64,000 nucleotides of DNA from Embleya scabrispora (lineage in GTDB: Bacteria > Actinomycetota > Actinomycetes > Streptomycetales > Streptomycetaceae): assembly GCF_002024165.1 (NCBI RefSeq), contig NZ_MWQN01000002.1, positions 434,001 through 498,000 on the forward strand. Direction: 5' to 3'. The position numbers and the translations under genes are program-made. Positions 16,523-24,947 of this stretch are shown piece after piece; position 1 is the stretch's first letter; each line of letters starts with the position of its first letter. The notes under the pieces were generated by a model that did no database searches, was not told the DNA's origin, and was given only the letters and a program-made list of their open reading frames with translations.

Positions 16523-18801
16523 CCACCTCCACCCGACCGATCACCACCGATGTGACCGTGTCCGGCATGACCTGCGGCGCCTGCGTGCATCGGGTCGAGC
16601 GCCGGTTGGCCAAACTCGACGGCGTCACCGCCACGGTCAACCTCGCCACCGGCCGGGCCCGCGTCGTGCATCCCGCGTCCCTGCCGGTGATCGACGTCAT
16701 CGCGGCCATCACCGCCGCCGGCTACGAGGCGACCGTGGCCGGCCCGACCCCCGCCGACGCCGCCGCGACCGGCCCGGCCGTCGAGGCGATCGACCACGGT
16801 CGGCGCAACCTCCTGATCGTCGCCGCGCTGGCGCTGCCCGTACTGGTCCTGTCGATGGTGCCCGCGTGGCAGTTCACCGACTGGCAGTGGTTGTGCCTGA
16901 CGCTGGCCGCGCCGGTGGCCACGTGGGGCGCCTGGCCGTTCCATCGTCGGGCCCTGCACGGACTGCGCTACGCGGGCGCGACCATGGACACCCTGGTCAG
17001 CCTCGGCGTACTCGCCGCGTTCGGCTGGTCCCTGTGGGCCCTGTTCGGCGGCGGCGCCGGCGAGCCCGGGATGCGGATGCCCTTCACCCTGCTGCCGCCC
17101 GCCGCCGGCGACGAGGCGCACATGTACCTCGAAGTCGCGGTCGCCGTGCCGCTGTTCGTCCTGCTCGGCCGCCGGCTGGAGGACCGGGCCCGGACCCGGA
17201 CCGGCTCCGCGCTGCGCGAGTTGGCCGCGCTCGTCCCGGACCGGGTCGCCGTCCTGCACCCGGGGCCCGGCGGGAAGACGGTCGAGGTGACCGTGCCGAC
17301 CGCGTCCCTGACGGTAGGTCAGGTGTTCGTGGTCCGGCCCGGCGACCGGGTGCCCGCCGACGGCGTCGTGGTCGACGGCCGCTCCGCGCTCGACGTGTCC
17401 CACCTGACCGGGGAAAGCCGCCCGATGGAGGTCGGCCCCGAGGACTCGGTGCCCGGCGGCAGCGTCAACGAGGGCGGCCGGATCACCGCGAGGGCCACCG
17501 CGGTCGGCGCGGACACCCGCCTCGCCCGGATCACCGCCGCGGTGGAGGAGGCCCAGGCCGGCAAGACCGGCGCACAGCGGCTCGCCGACCGCATCGCGGG
17601 CGTGTTCGTCCCGTCCGTACTGGCCGGCGCGGTCACCGTGCTCGGCTTCTGGCTCGGCGCCGGCGGCGACCCGCAGGCCGCGGCCGGCGCGACCATGGCC
17701 GTCCTGGTGGTCGCCTGCCCGTGCGCCCTCGGCCTGGCCACGCCCACCGCGATCCTGGCCGCCACCGGGCGCGGCGCCCGCCTCGGCGTGCTGATCCGCG
17801 AGCCCGCCGGCCTGGAACGCCTGCGCCGCGTGGGCACCGTCGTGGTCGACAAGACCGGCACGCTGACCACCGGCGGCATGAGCCTGCTGCGCTGCGTGGC
17901 CGCGCCCGACGTCGACCCGGACGAACTGCTCGCCCGGGTCGGCGCGGTCGAGTCCGCGTCCGGGCACCCGATCGGCCGGGCCCTCACCCGCGCCGCCACC
18001 GAACGCGCGGGCGCCCTGCCGCCGGTCGCCGATTTCGCCTCGGAGCCCGGAATCGGCGTACGCGGCCTGGTGGACGGCTCGCGGGTGGCCGTCCTGCGCC
18101 CGGGCGTGGAGGACGTCACCGCGCTGCCGGCCGGCCTGCGCGCCGCGCTGTCCGAGGCGGACGCCGCCGGGGACACCGCGGTCGTCGCGACGGTCAACGG
18201 CGTGCCGGCGGGCGTGCTGGTCCTGGGCGACTCGGTACGCCCGGAGGCCGCCGGCGCGATCCGGGCGCTGGATCGGCTCGGCGTCACGGTGATCCTGGCC
18301 ACGGGCGATCGTCCGGGGCCGGCCCGGGCGGTGGCCGACGCGGTGGGGATCGACGAGGTGCTCAGCGAGTTGGACCCGCACGACAAGGCCGAACTCGTCC
18401 GCGGCCTGCGGCAGGACCAGCCCGGACGGGCCGTAGCGGTGGTCGGCGACGGCATCAACGACACGATCGCGCTCGGCGAGGCGGACCTGGGCATCGGCAT
18501 GGGCGGCGGTACGGCGGCGGCTATCGGCGTCGCCGACGTGACGCTGGTGCGCGACGACCTGGGCGCGCTGGCCGACGCGATCCGGCTCTCCCGGCGCACG
18601 ACCGGGACGATCCGGGCCAACCTCGGCTGGGCGTTCGGCTACAACGTGGTGCTGATCCCGATCGCGGTGACCGGGCTGCTCAATCCCATGCTCGCCGCCG
18701 CCGCGATGTCGGTCAGCTCCCTCGCGGCGGTCACCAACAGCCTCCGGCTGACCCGATTCCGGGCCGGCCGCCCCGACGACGCGAAGCGGGACCGGACATG
18801 A
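16519..18801 (+). CDS. copA: Cu(I)-translocating P1B-1-type ATPase
   Basis: A 760-residue P-type ATPase. An N-terminal HMA domain carries GMTCGAC (residues 16-22), followed by eight membrane helices. The ion-binding CPC is at 400-402, the phosphorylated Asp444 is in DKTGTLTTGG, and SGHPIGRAL and GDGIND (643-648) complete the ATPase set. The last helices have the YN and MSVSS signatures that mark Cu(I) exporters. It pumps cytosolic Cu(I) outward. The gene overlaps the previous gene by 4 nt and the PCuAC-like gene by 4 nt (ATGA), forming a tightly coupled operon. A dedicated CsoR or CopY repressor gene is not in the window. Confidence 0.95.
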   Translation: MTTSTRPITTDVTVSGMTCGACVHRVERRLAKLDGVTATVNLATGRARVVHPASLPVIDVIAAITAAGYEATVAGPTPADAAATGPAVEAIDHGRRNLLIVAALALPVLVLSMVPAWQFTDWQWLCLTLAAPVATWGAWPFHRRALHGLRYAGATMDTLVSLGVLAAFGWSLWALFGGGAGEPGMRMPFTLLPPAAGDEAHMYLEVAVAVPLFVLLGRRLEDRARTRTGSALRELAALVPDRVAVLHPGPGGKTVEVTVPTASLTVGQVFVVRPGDRVPADGVVVDGRSALDVSHLTGESRPMEVGPEDSVPGGSVNEGGRITARATAVGADTRLARITAAVEEAQAGKTGAQRLADRIAGVFVPSVLAGAVTVLGFWLGAGGDPQAAAGATMAVLVVACPCALGLATPTAILAATGRGARLGVLIREPAGLERLRRVGTVVVDKTGTLTTGGMSLLRCVAAPDVDPDELLARVGAVESASGHPIGRALTRAATERAGALPPVADFASEPGIGVRGLVDGSRVAVLRPGVEDVTALPAGLRAALSEADAAGDTAVVATVNGVPAGVLVLGDSVRPEAAGAIRALDRLGVTVILATGDRPGPARAVADAVGIDEVLSELDPHDKAELVRGLRQDQPGRAVAVVGDGINDTIALGEADLGIGMGGGTAAAIGVADVTLVRDDLGALADAIRLSRRTTGTIRANLGWAFGYNVVLIPIAVTGLLNPMLAAAAMSVSSLAAVTNSLRLTRFRAGRPDDAKRDRT

Positions 18802-19325
18802 AGCCCCTGGCCGCACCGAAACCGCCGACCGTACCCGGGCCCCTGGCCGCGTTGAAGTCCGTCGCGGGCCCCGTCCTGGCCGCCGCCCTCGCGCTGGCCC
18901 TGCTCACCGTCTGGACCGCGACCGGCCGCGCCGGCAGCGCGCCCAAGCTCTCCATCAGCGACGGTCGGGTACACGTGGCCACCAACGCCGACGCCACCTC
19001 CGCCTACTTCACCATCCGCAACACCGGCGACGCGAACGACGAACTGGTCTTTGTCAGCACACCGATCACCACCGATGTCGGCTTCAGCTTCCACACCTAC
19101 ACGGGCTACGCCGGCCGCATGTGGATGACCAAGGCCCTGCCGATCCCGGCGAACGGCCTGCTCGGCATGACCGCGAGCGGCGCGAACATCATGCTCGGCA
19201 CACCCCCCGGGCTCACCCCCGGCCAAACCGTCCCCTTCACCCTCCACTTCCGCCACAGCCCACCGATCCACACCACGGCCGTGGTGATCCGCCCGGGCAC
19301 CTGGACCCCGAGCCGCACCTCCTGA
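18798..19325 (+). CDS. PCu(A)C-like copper chaperone, membrane-anchored
   Basis: A 175-residue protein with one N-terminal membrane anchor (about 23-42) and an extracytoplasmic PCuAC/DUF461 domain. Alignment by eye places His99, Met108 and Met110 in the first half of the copper site. The second half normally reads HxML, but here it is NIML (Asn130, Met132), so one ligand His is replaced. There is no lipobox Cys. It is translationally coupled to copA by an ATGA overlap. It could deliver or buffer copper outside the membrane, with lowered or altered metal affinity. Confidence 0.75.
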   Translation: MKPLAAPKPPTVPGPLAALKSVAGPVLAAALALALLTVWTATGRAGSAPKLSISDGRVHVATNADATSAYFTIRNTGDANDELVFVSTPITTDVGFSFHTYTGYAGRMWMTKALPIPANGLLGMTASGANIMLGTPPGLTPGQTVPFTLHFRHSPPIHTTAVVIRPGTWTPSRTS

Positions 19326-19510
19326 CGACCTCGGCCCGCGGACCGCGCGGCGGCAACCCCGACCCGGTCCGGCGGATCCGGGTGGCGGTCCGCCGGTAAG
19401 CGCAGCCCCGGCACGTTCGTCGGGGCCGATCGCGGACAATGGACGGATCGTCCCGGGCCGACCGCCGCCCCTCGGCCCGGCTCCCCCACCCCGTCAGGAG
19501 TCTTCGCACC

Positions 19511-20380
19511 GTGCCCGAGCAGCGCGAACCCGCAGCACCCGGCCCCGACCCGGTCCTCGTCGACGCGCGTGCCGAAGCCCTGCGCGCCGACTGCGCGAAC
19601 TGCTTCGCGCTGTGCTGCGTCGCGCCCGCCTTCGCCGCCTCGGCCGACTTCGCCATCGACAAGCCCGCCGGCCGCCCCTGCCCCAACCTGCGCGGTGACG
19701 ACTTCGGCTGCGGCGTGCACACGCGCCTGCGCACGATCGGCTTTCCGGGCTGCACCGTCTACGACTGCTTCGGCGCGGGCCAAAAGGTCGCCCAGGTGAC
19801 GTATGCCGGGCAGGACTGGCGCCGGGCGCCGCACACCGCGCAGCAGATGTTCCGGGTCTTCCCGGTCATGCGTGACCTGCACGAACTGCTCTGCTACCTG
19901 AACGAGGCGCTGTCCCTGCCCGCCGCACAGCCGGTACACGCCGACCTCGGCGCCGCCTACGACGAGACCGAACGGCTGACCCTGGGCGGCCCCGCCGACC
20001 TGTTGCGGGTCGACATCATGGCGCTGCGGCAGCGGTACAACCCGCTGCTGCTGCGCGCGAGCGAGCTGACCCGCGCGGCCGTCCCGGGCCGCCGCAAGGA
20101 CCGCCGCGGCGCGGACCTGATCGGGGCCCGCCTGGGGGGCGCCGACCTGCGCGGCGCGAACCTGCGCGGGGCGTACCTGATCGGCGCCGACCTGCGCGGA
20201 GCCGACCTGCGCCTGGCCGACGTGATCGGCGCCGACTTCCGCGACGCGGACCTGCGCGACGCCGACCTGCGCGACGCCCTCTACCTGACCCGGTCCCAAC
20301 TCGACGCCGCCAAGGGCAACTCCCGAACCAGGCTTCCCGACGCCTACACCCACCCCGCCCACTGGATCCGGACCGGGTGA
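19511..20380 (+). CDS. Cys-rich domain + pentapeptide-repeat protein
   Basis: A 289-residue protein in two parts. Residues 25-85 are rich in Cys (DCANCFALCC, RPCPNL, FGCGVH, FPGCTVYDCFGAG). The second part has tandem A(D/N)LxX pentapeptides from about residue 200 to 260 (RGADLIGARLGGADLRGANL and on), which fold into a right-handed quadrilateral beta-helix. The spacing of the cysteines suggests a metal or iron-sulfur site. Actinomycete genomes contain this combination, but I know no assigned function. GTG 19511 is used because the upstream frame is low-complexity. Cytoplasmic; no signal peptide. Confidence 0.8.
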   Translation: MPEQREPAAPGPDPVLVDARAEALRADCANCFALCCVAPAFAASADFAIDKPAGRPCPNLRGDDFGCGVHTRLRTIGFPGCTVYDCFGAGQKVAQVTYAGQDWRRAPHTAQQMFRVFPVMRDLHELLCYLNEALSLPAAQPVHADLGAAYDETERLTLGGPADLLRVDIMALRQRYNPLLLRASELTRAAVPGRRKDRRGADLIGARLGGADLRGANLRGAYLIGADLRGADLRLADVIGADFRDADLRDADLRDALYLTRSQLDAAKGNSRTRLPDAYTHPAHWIRTG

Positions 20381-20403
20381 TCCCCCCATGCGCCGGCGCG
20401 CGC

Positions 20404-21195
20404 TCAGGGGTGGCTCGCGCGGACCTGGTAGATACCCGGAGCCACGCGGTTGGAGTGGGAACGGCTCAGCGGGGCCAGGGTGTCCGGCCAGATCGTGGTG
20501 CGGGACCAGATGACGCCCGCCAGCAGGGGGAGGTCCAGGTGGTCGACGCGGGACAGGTCGGTGTCGGAGGCGTCGATGGGCTCGGCGCGGATCTCCGCCT
20601 CCAGGCACGTGGCGAGGCGGGCCGCGGAGGCCGCCGCCGTAAGGGCCGCCGCGGCCGGGATCGTTCGGCCCGGCTCGGCCGATTCGCGTAGGCGTTGCCG
20701 GGCGGCGTCCAGGGCTCGGCCGCTGTCGGCCAGTGCGGTGACCAGGGCCTCGGCGAGTGCGCCCGGTCGCGGGGGGACGAGGGTCGGGAGCAGGGTGAGG
20801 CGGTTGCCCAGGCAGCGGGCCTGACCGGCGGCCAACGACAGCGCGATCAACGCCTCCGTGCGACGGTGCCACGCGTCGCCCCGGCACGGCGACTCCAGTA
20901 CCCGGAACGCCCGGCCCACCGCCGCCCGATGCCCGAGGACCCGCTCACGGATGTCCCTGGCCCGTGCCCGCAGCACGATCGCGGTCCGCACCGGGCAGGG
21001 GTCGGGCGGCACGAGCGAGTCCGCGCTCGCGGACGGCGCGTGCTCGTACCCGTCGCACATGGCCCGGCCCAACTCGTCGACCAGGTGCGCCCAGGCCAGG
21101 CGTTCGGCGGCCGGGTCGGCATCCGGGTCCGCGGTCGACAACGAGCGCAGGTCGCGTTCGGTGAAGACACGCCGTTCCTCGTCGGAAATGCTCAT
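20404..21195 (-). CDS. Hypothetical protein, helical, 263 aa
   Basis: Not recognised. It is mostly alpha-helical by composition, Ala/Arg/Leu-rich, with conserved-looking tracts RDIRERVLGHRAAVGRAFRV and GVIWSRTTIWPDTLAPLSRS near the C-terminus, and without a signal peptide or membrane segment. ATG 21195 has a good GGAGG 7 nt upstream, and the codon bias is normal, so I believe it is a real gene. It converges on the pentapeptide gene, with only 23 bp between stops. Confidence 0.55.
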   Translation of the reverse strand: MSISDEERRVFTERDLRSLSTADPDADPAAERLAWAHLVDELGRAMCDGYEHAPSASADSLVPPDPCPVRTAIVLRARARDIRERVLGHRAAVGRAFRVLESPCRGDAWHRRTEALIALSLAAGQARCLGNRLTLLPTLVPPRPGALAEALVTALADSGRALDAARQRLRESAEPGRTIPAAAALTAAASAARLATCLEAEIRAEPIDASDTDLSRVDHLDLPLLAGVIWSRTTIWPDTLAPLSRSHSNRVAPGIYQVRASHP

Positions 21196-21637
21196 CGAGC
21201 CGCCTCCTGCTGTCGCAAGTCGAACCACCACGTCGAACCGCACGTCGAGCCAGAGGACCGAACGGACAGGGGCCGAACACACAACGCCGAACCACGGATC
21301 GAACGCGAACGGCCGGGGCGAGTGCAAAGGGCGGCCGGGAGCCGTCCGGCACCGGGCTCGAAGTCGCACGTGGCCGGCACGGCCGGCGGGATCTCGAGGA
21401 TGAGAAAGGCGCTTTGTAAACAAAGCCACACGCTTATCCTCGTCCCTCAAGGTATCAGCCGGGCCCCGGTTTGCTCCATGGATACAACACCCTCGGTTAC
21501 GCCACGGATCTTCCGTGTCACCGTTTCCCGCCGGGCGCACGCATGGCGCGCGTCGAGCGCACGTCGAGCGCGCCCCGAGCGACCGCCCGGAAGCCGAGCC
21601 GCGTCCACACCGCCCGTCCCCGCGCGCCCGGCCCGGG
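21196..21637. promoter_or_regulatory. 442-bp intergenic region with CGAAC repeats and an AT-rich palindrome
   Basis: This separates the start of the hypothetical gene from the end of the MocR gene. CGAAC (or CGAGC) recurs about every 12-15 bp from 21221 to 21306. A perfect palindrome GCTTTGT-AA-ACAAAGC lies at 21411-21426 in a local AT-rich patch. No gene is convincing here. Confidence 0.5.
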
Positions 21638-23110
21638 TCACGGCGCCCGCAGCACCTTCGCCAGCGCGTCCAGCGTGCCCGGCCAGGCGTGTCCGGGCGA
21701 GGCCGCGAACCCGACCAGGACGCCCTCCTCGGGGGCCGGTCCGTGCCACAACTCGCGGACGCCGCGCAGCGCCATCCCGCACGCCGCGGCGCGCGCGAGC
21801 ACCAGGTCCTCGTCCGGTCCGCCCGGCGGCAGCGTCATCAGCACATGCAGCCCGGCCGGCACACCGCGGAACTCCCGTCCGAAAGCGGCTCGTTCCGTGC
21901 CGAAGCGGCGCACGAGCTGCTCGCGTCGCCGGCGATAGCTCAGCCGCGCCGCGCGCACGTGCCGCTCGTAGTCGTGCCGGTCCAGCAGATCCGCCAGCAC
22001 CGACTGGCCCAGCCCCTGGGTGTGCCAGTCGGCCCGGTGCTTGGCCCGCACCACCGGTTCGACCAGGTGTCCGGGCAGGGCCAGCCAGGCCAACCGCAGC
22101 CCCGGCCCCAACGTCTTGGACACCGACCCGCAATACGCCACATGCTCCGGCGCCATGCCCTGCAACGCGCCGACGGGCTGCCGGTCGTAGCGGAACTCGC
22201 CGTCGTAGTCGTCCTCGACGATCAGCGCGCCGCTCGCCCGCGCCCACGCGCACACCCGGTGTCGGCGTCCGGGTCGCAGCGGCACGCCGGTCGGATACTG
22301 GTGCGCCGGCGTCAACACCACCGCGCCGAGCGCCGGATCGGCCAACGGCTCGAAGCGCGCCCCCTCGGCGTCCACCGGCAGCGGCACCACCGCCGGCCCG
22401 GCGCGGCGGATCACGTCCCGGTACACGTTGTGCCCGGGGTCCTCCATCCCCACCGCACGCACCCCGGCCTCGGCCAGGACGCTCGCGAGCAGTGCGATCG
22501 ACTGGTAGAAGCCCGAGGTGACCACGATGCGATCCGGCGTGGTCAGCACTCCTCGGGTGCGGCCGAGGTGTTCGGCCAGCGCGGTGCGCAGTTCGAGCCT
22601 GCCCTGCGGATCGCCGACGCCGTGCACCGCGAGCGGCGCGGCGGTGGTGAGTACGCGGCGGGTGGAGCGCAGCCAGGCGGCGGTCGGGAAGGCCGACACG
22701 TCCGGCAGGCCCGGGCGCAGGTCGAACCGGGGCGCGATGGTCTCCGGTGCGCCGTGCGAGGTCTTCGGCACGGCCGGTCCCGGCAGGTCGGCGACCCGGG
22801 TGGCGGCTCCCTGCCGGGCGATCAGGAACCCTTCGGCGACCAGCTGGTCGTAGGCCGCGGTGACCGTCCCGCGGGCGAAGCCCAGGTCGGCGGCGAGCCC
22901 GCGCGTGGACGGCAGCGCGGCACCGGGCGCCAGCCGCCCGCCGCGGATGGCCGCCCGCAGGGCCCGCTCCAGACCGACCCGGCGGCCCTCGGCGGTGTCC
23001 ACGTCGACGTGCAGGTCGATCGCGGCGGCCACACCGCCCGCGTCGGGCGCACCGGTCGCCGCGTCCACCGCGTCCGCCGCGCTCACGGAACTGGACCAAT
23101 CCTTCGGCAT
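21638..23110 (-). CDS. MocR-family regulator (GntR HTH + aminotransferase fold), PdxR-like
   Basis: A 490-residue MocR protein. A GntR-type winged HTH lies at residues 35-105 (LPSTRGLAADLGFARGTVTA), joined to a fold-type I aminotransferase domain (about 130-490). The PLP lysine is Lys332 in SVSKTLGPGLRL, and the cofactor Asp/Tyr lie in EDDYDGEFRYD. Relatives regulate vitamin B6 synthesis, taurine or GABA use. No pdxS/pdxT or transporter is adjacent, so the target may be the divergent phosphoesterase or a distant gene. ATG 23110 is followed upstream by repeated CTGGA(C/T)C-like boxes. Confidence 0.85.
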   Translation of the reverse strand: MPKDWSSSVSAADAVDAATGAPDAGGVAAAIDLHVDVDTAEGRRVGLERALRAAIRGGRLAPGAALPSTRGLAADLGFARGTVTAAYDQLVAEGFLIARQGAATRVADLPGPAVPKTSHGAPETIAPRFDLRPGLPDVSAFPTAAWLRSTRRVLTTAAPLAVHGVGDPQGRLELRTALAEHLGRTRGVLTTPDRIVVTSGFYQSIALLASVLAEAGVRAVGMEDPGHNVYRDVIRRAGPAVVPLPVDAEGARFEPLADPALGAVVLTPAHQYPTGVPLRPGRRHRVCAWARASGALIVEDDYDGEFRYDRQPVGALQGMAPEHVAYCGSVSKTLGPGLRLAWLALPGHLVEPVVRAKHRADWHTQGLGQSVLADLLDRHDYERHVRAARLSYRRRREQLVRRFGTERAAFGREFRGVPAGLHVLMTLPPGGPDEDLVLARAAACGMALRGVRELWHGPAPEEGVLVGFAASPGHAWPGTLDALAKVLRAP

Positions 23111-23134
23111 TTCACTGGATCTTAACCCTGGTCC
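23091..23134. promoter_or_regulatory. Candidate MocR operator boxes
   Basis: Three related boxes, CTGGACC (23091), CTGGATC (23115) and CTGGTCC (23128), span the first codons and promoter of the MocR gene and face the divergent phosphoesterase. MocR proteins usually bind repeated boxes near their own promoter; the assignment is inference. Confidence 0.35.
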
Positions 23135-23212
23135 GGTGGCGCCCGTAGCGTCTGCGTCATCACGACCGGTTACACCGGAACAACGTTTCCCCTCGCCCTC
23201 AAGGACCGCCCG

Positions 23213-23965
23213 ATGATCGTGTTCGCGCATCTCAGTGACACCCACCTCGACGGCAGCCGGCGGGCCGCCAAGCGCACCCGCGCGACGATGGAGCACCTGA
23301 ACGCGCTTCCCTTCGACCTGGACGCGGTCCTGGTCACCGGCGACATCGTGGACCACGGTTCGCCCGCCGAATACGACGAGGCCCGCGCCGTGTTGGCGTC
23401 CAGGCACCCGCTGCTGATCCTGCCCGGCAACCACGACGTACGCGGACCCTTCCGGAAGGGGCTGCTCGACGAGCCCGCCGACGACGCCCCGATCAACCGG
23501 GCGCATCGTACGGAGCGCGCGGTGTACGCGCTGTGCGACTCGTCGATCCCGGGCCGTGACGACGGTCTGATCGCCGACGAGACGCTGACCTGGTTGACCG
23601 GGGTGCTGGACGAAACCCCGTCCTCCGTACCGGTGTTCGTGGCCTTCCACCACCCGCCCGTGGAGTTGGGCATCCCGACCATCGACGCGATCCGCCAGTT
23701 CGGCGCGGACCGCCTCGCCGCCGTGGTCGCCGACCGGCCCAACGTGGCCGCACTGCTGTGCGGGCATGCGCACACCCCCGCGGCCACCACGTTCGCCGGC
23801 AAGCCGTTGATCGTCGCCCCGGGCGTGGTCTCCACCGTCAACCTGCCGTGGGAGCGCGCCGACGAGGACGCGCCGTTCGTCGACGTGGACATCCCGCCCG
23901 CGCTCGCCTTCCACGTCCTGGACGACGCCGGGCGGCTCACCACACACTTCCGCACCGTGGTCTGA
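23213..23965 (+). CDS. Calcineurin-like metallophosphoesterase (CpdA-like)
   Basis: A 250-residue phosphoesterase with the full metal-site series in order: AHLSDTHLDG (Asp9, His11), VTGDIVDHG, LPGNHDVRG, FHHPP and GHAHTP. The size and spacing resemble CpdA/3',5'-cyclic nucleotide phosphodiesterases (Rv0805 type). The enzyme likely hydrolyses a phosphodiester in the cytosol with two bound metals; cAMP is a reasonable but unproven substrate. It is divergent from the MocR regulator with about 100 bp shared. Confidence 0.85.
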   Translation: MIVFAHLSDTHLDGSRRAAKRTRATMEHLNALPFDLDAVLVTGDIVDHGSPAEYDEARAVLASRHPLLILPGNHDVRGPFRKGLLDEPADDAPINRAHRTERAVYALCDSSIPGRDDGLIADETLTWLTGVLDETPSSVPVFVAFHHPPVELGIPTIDAIRQFGADRLAAVVADRPNVAALLCGHAHTPAATTFAGKPLIVAPGVVSTVNLPWERADEDAPFVDVDIPPALAFHVLDDAGRLTTHFRTVV

Positions 23966-24015
23966 CCGCCCGATAGCGTGCCACGGTACGCCGATCCGAG
24001 CGAAGGGGGCCGCTC

Positions 24016-24843
24016 ATGTTCGAACGACGCCGGCAGGACCCGGGGGGCACGGACGGGGTCGGTTTCACGGCGGGCCCGGTGCGGGTGGTCGCGGCGGCGG
24101 GCAGCGTGGTCGGCACCCGGTATCGGGCCAACTTCGACGTGTTCGGCCTGGACCCGGACCTGCGCCTGGCCGCCGTGGTCGACGGCATGGGCGACGGACC
24201 CGGGAGCACGGCGGCCGGACGGATCGCGATGACCGGGTTCACCGAGGCGGTCCGCCGCGCCGTGCGCGGGGGCGGCGCGGCAGGCCCCGCGGCGCTGCGG
24301 GCGGGCGTGGCCGGCATCCAGGACCGGGTGCTGGCCGCGGCCCGCGACCTGGACGGGGTCACCGGGTGCACGCTCACCGCGCTGGTCGCCAACGCGGGCG
24401 CGGGCAGCGACCCCGAGGCCGCCGCGTGGCTGGTCCAGATCGGTGATTCGCGTGTGTATCGCCTGCGGGCCGGATACCTCGAGTTGCTGACGGGAGATCA
24501 CACCGAGGCGTGGTTGGGCGCGGTCTACGGCTGGTACGCGGCCGACTCGCCGCAGGCCGCCGCCGCGCGCTATCGGCTCGGCCGCTATCTCGGGCATCCG
24601 GGTCGGCCCGAACCGGACGTGCTCAACGTGACGTTGCGGCCGGGCGACGTGTACCTGCTGTGCACCGACGGTGTCGCCGAGCAGGTGGACTACCGCACGC
24701 TCGGGCGACTGCTCGCCGCGCCGGGGGCGCCGGCGGGCATCGTCGACCGCCTGCTCACCGCGACGCTGGACGCGGGCGGCCACGACAACGCGACCGCGGT
24801 CGTGCTCCGCGTGCGGGAGTCGGCGGCGGGGTCGACGCCCTGA
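24016..24843 (+). CDS. PP2C-family Ser/Thr phosphatase
   Basis: A 275-residue PP2C (PPM) phosphatase. The metal-binding motifs are AVVDGMGDGPGS, WLVQIGDSRVYRLR, VYLLCTDGVAEQV and the C-terminal GGHDNATAVVL. All core Asp residues are present. ATG 24016 has GAAGGGGG upstream. It lies 50 nt after the phosphoesterase on the same strand and may share its transcript. Such enzymes oppose Hanks-type kinases or act in stress signalling; no kinase gene is nearby. Confidence 0.85.
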   Translation: MFERRRQDPGGTDGVGFTAGPVRVVAAAGSVVGTRYRANFDVFGLDPDLRLAAVVDGMGDGPGSTAAGRIAMTGFTEAVRRAVRGGGAAGPAALRAGVAGIQDRVLAAARDLDGVTGCTLTALVANAGAGSDPEAAAWLVQIGDSRVYRLRAGYLELLTGDHTEAWLGAVYGWYAADSPQAAAARYRLGRYLGHPGRPEPDVLNVTLRPGDVYLLCTDGVAEQVDYRTLGRLLAAPGAPAGIVDRLLTATLDAGGHDNATAVVLRVRESAAGSTP

Positions 24844-24947
24844 CCGAGCGGCGGCGCGAGGGTTGCCGTCGGCACCGGATCCGGCGCGGATTCGTGCGAG
24901 GATTCCCGGACATGCGGTAGTCGCCCCCGAGCGAAGGACGAACTCCC

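Noticed and set aside
14856-19325. A very long + strand open frame in another frame, about 1490 codons
   Set aside because: It overlaps the copper membrane protein, small protein and CopA genes in different frames and gives low-complexity Arg/Pro sequence; only its last part (18798-19325) is a gene.
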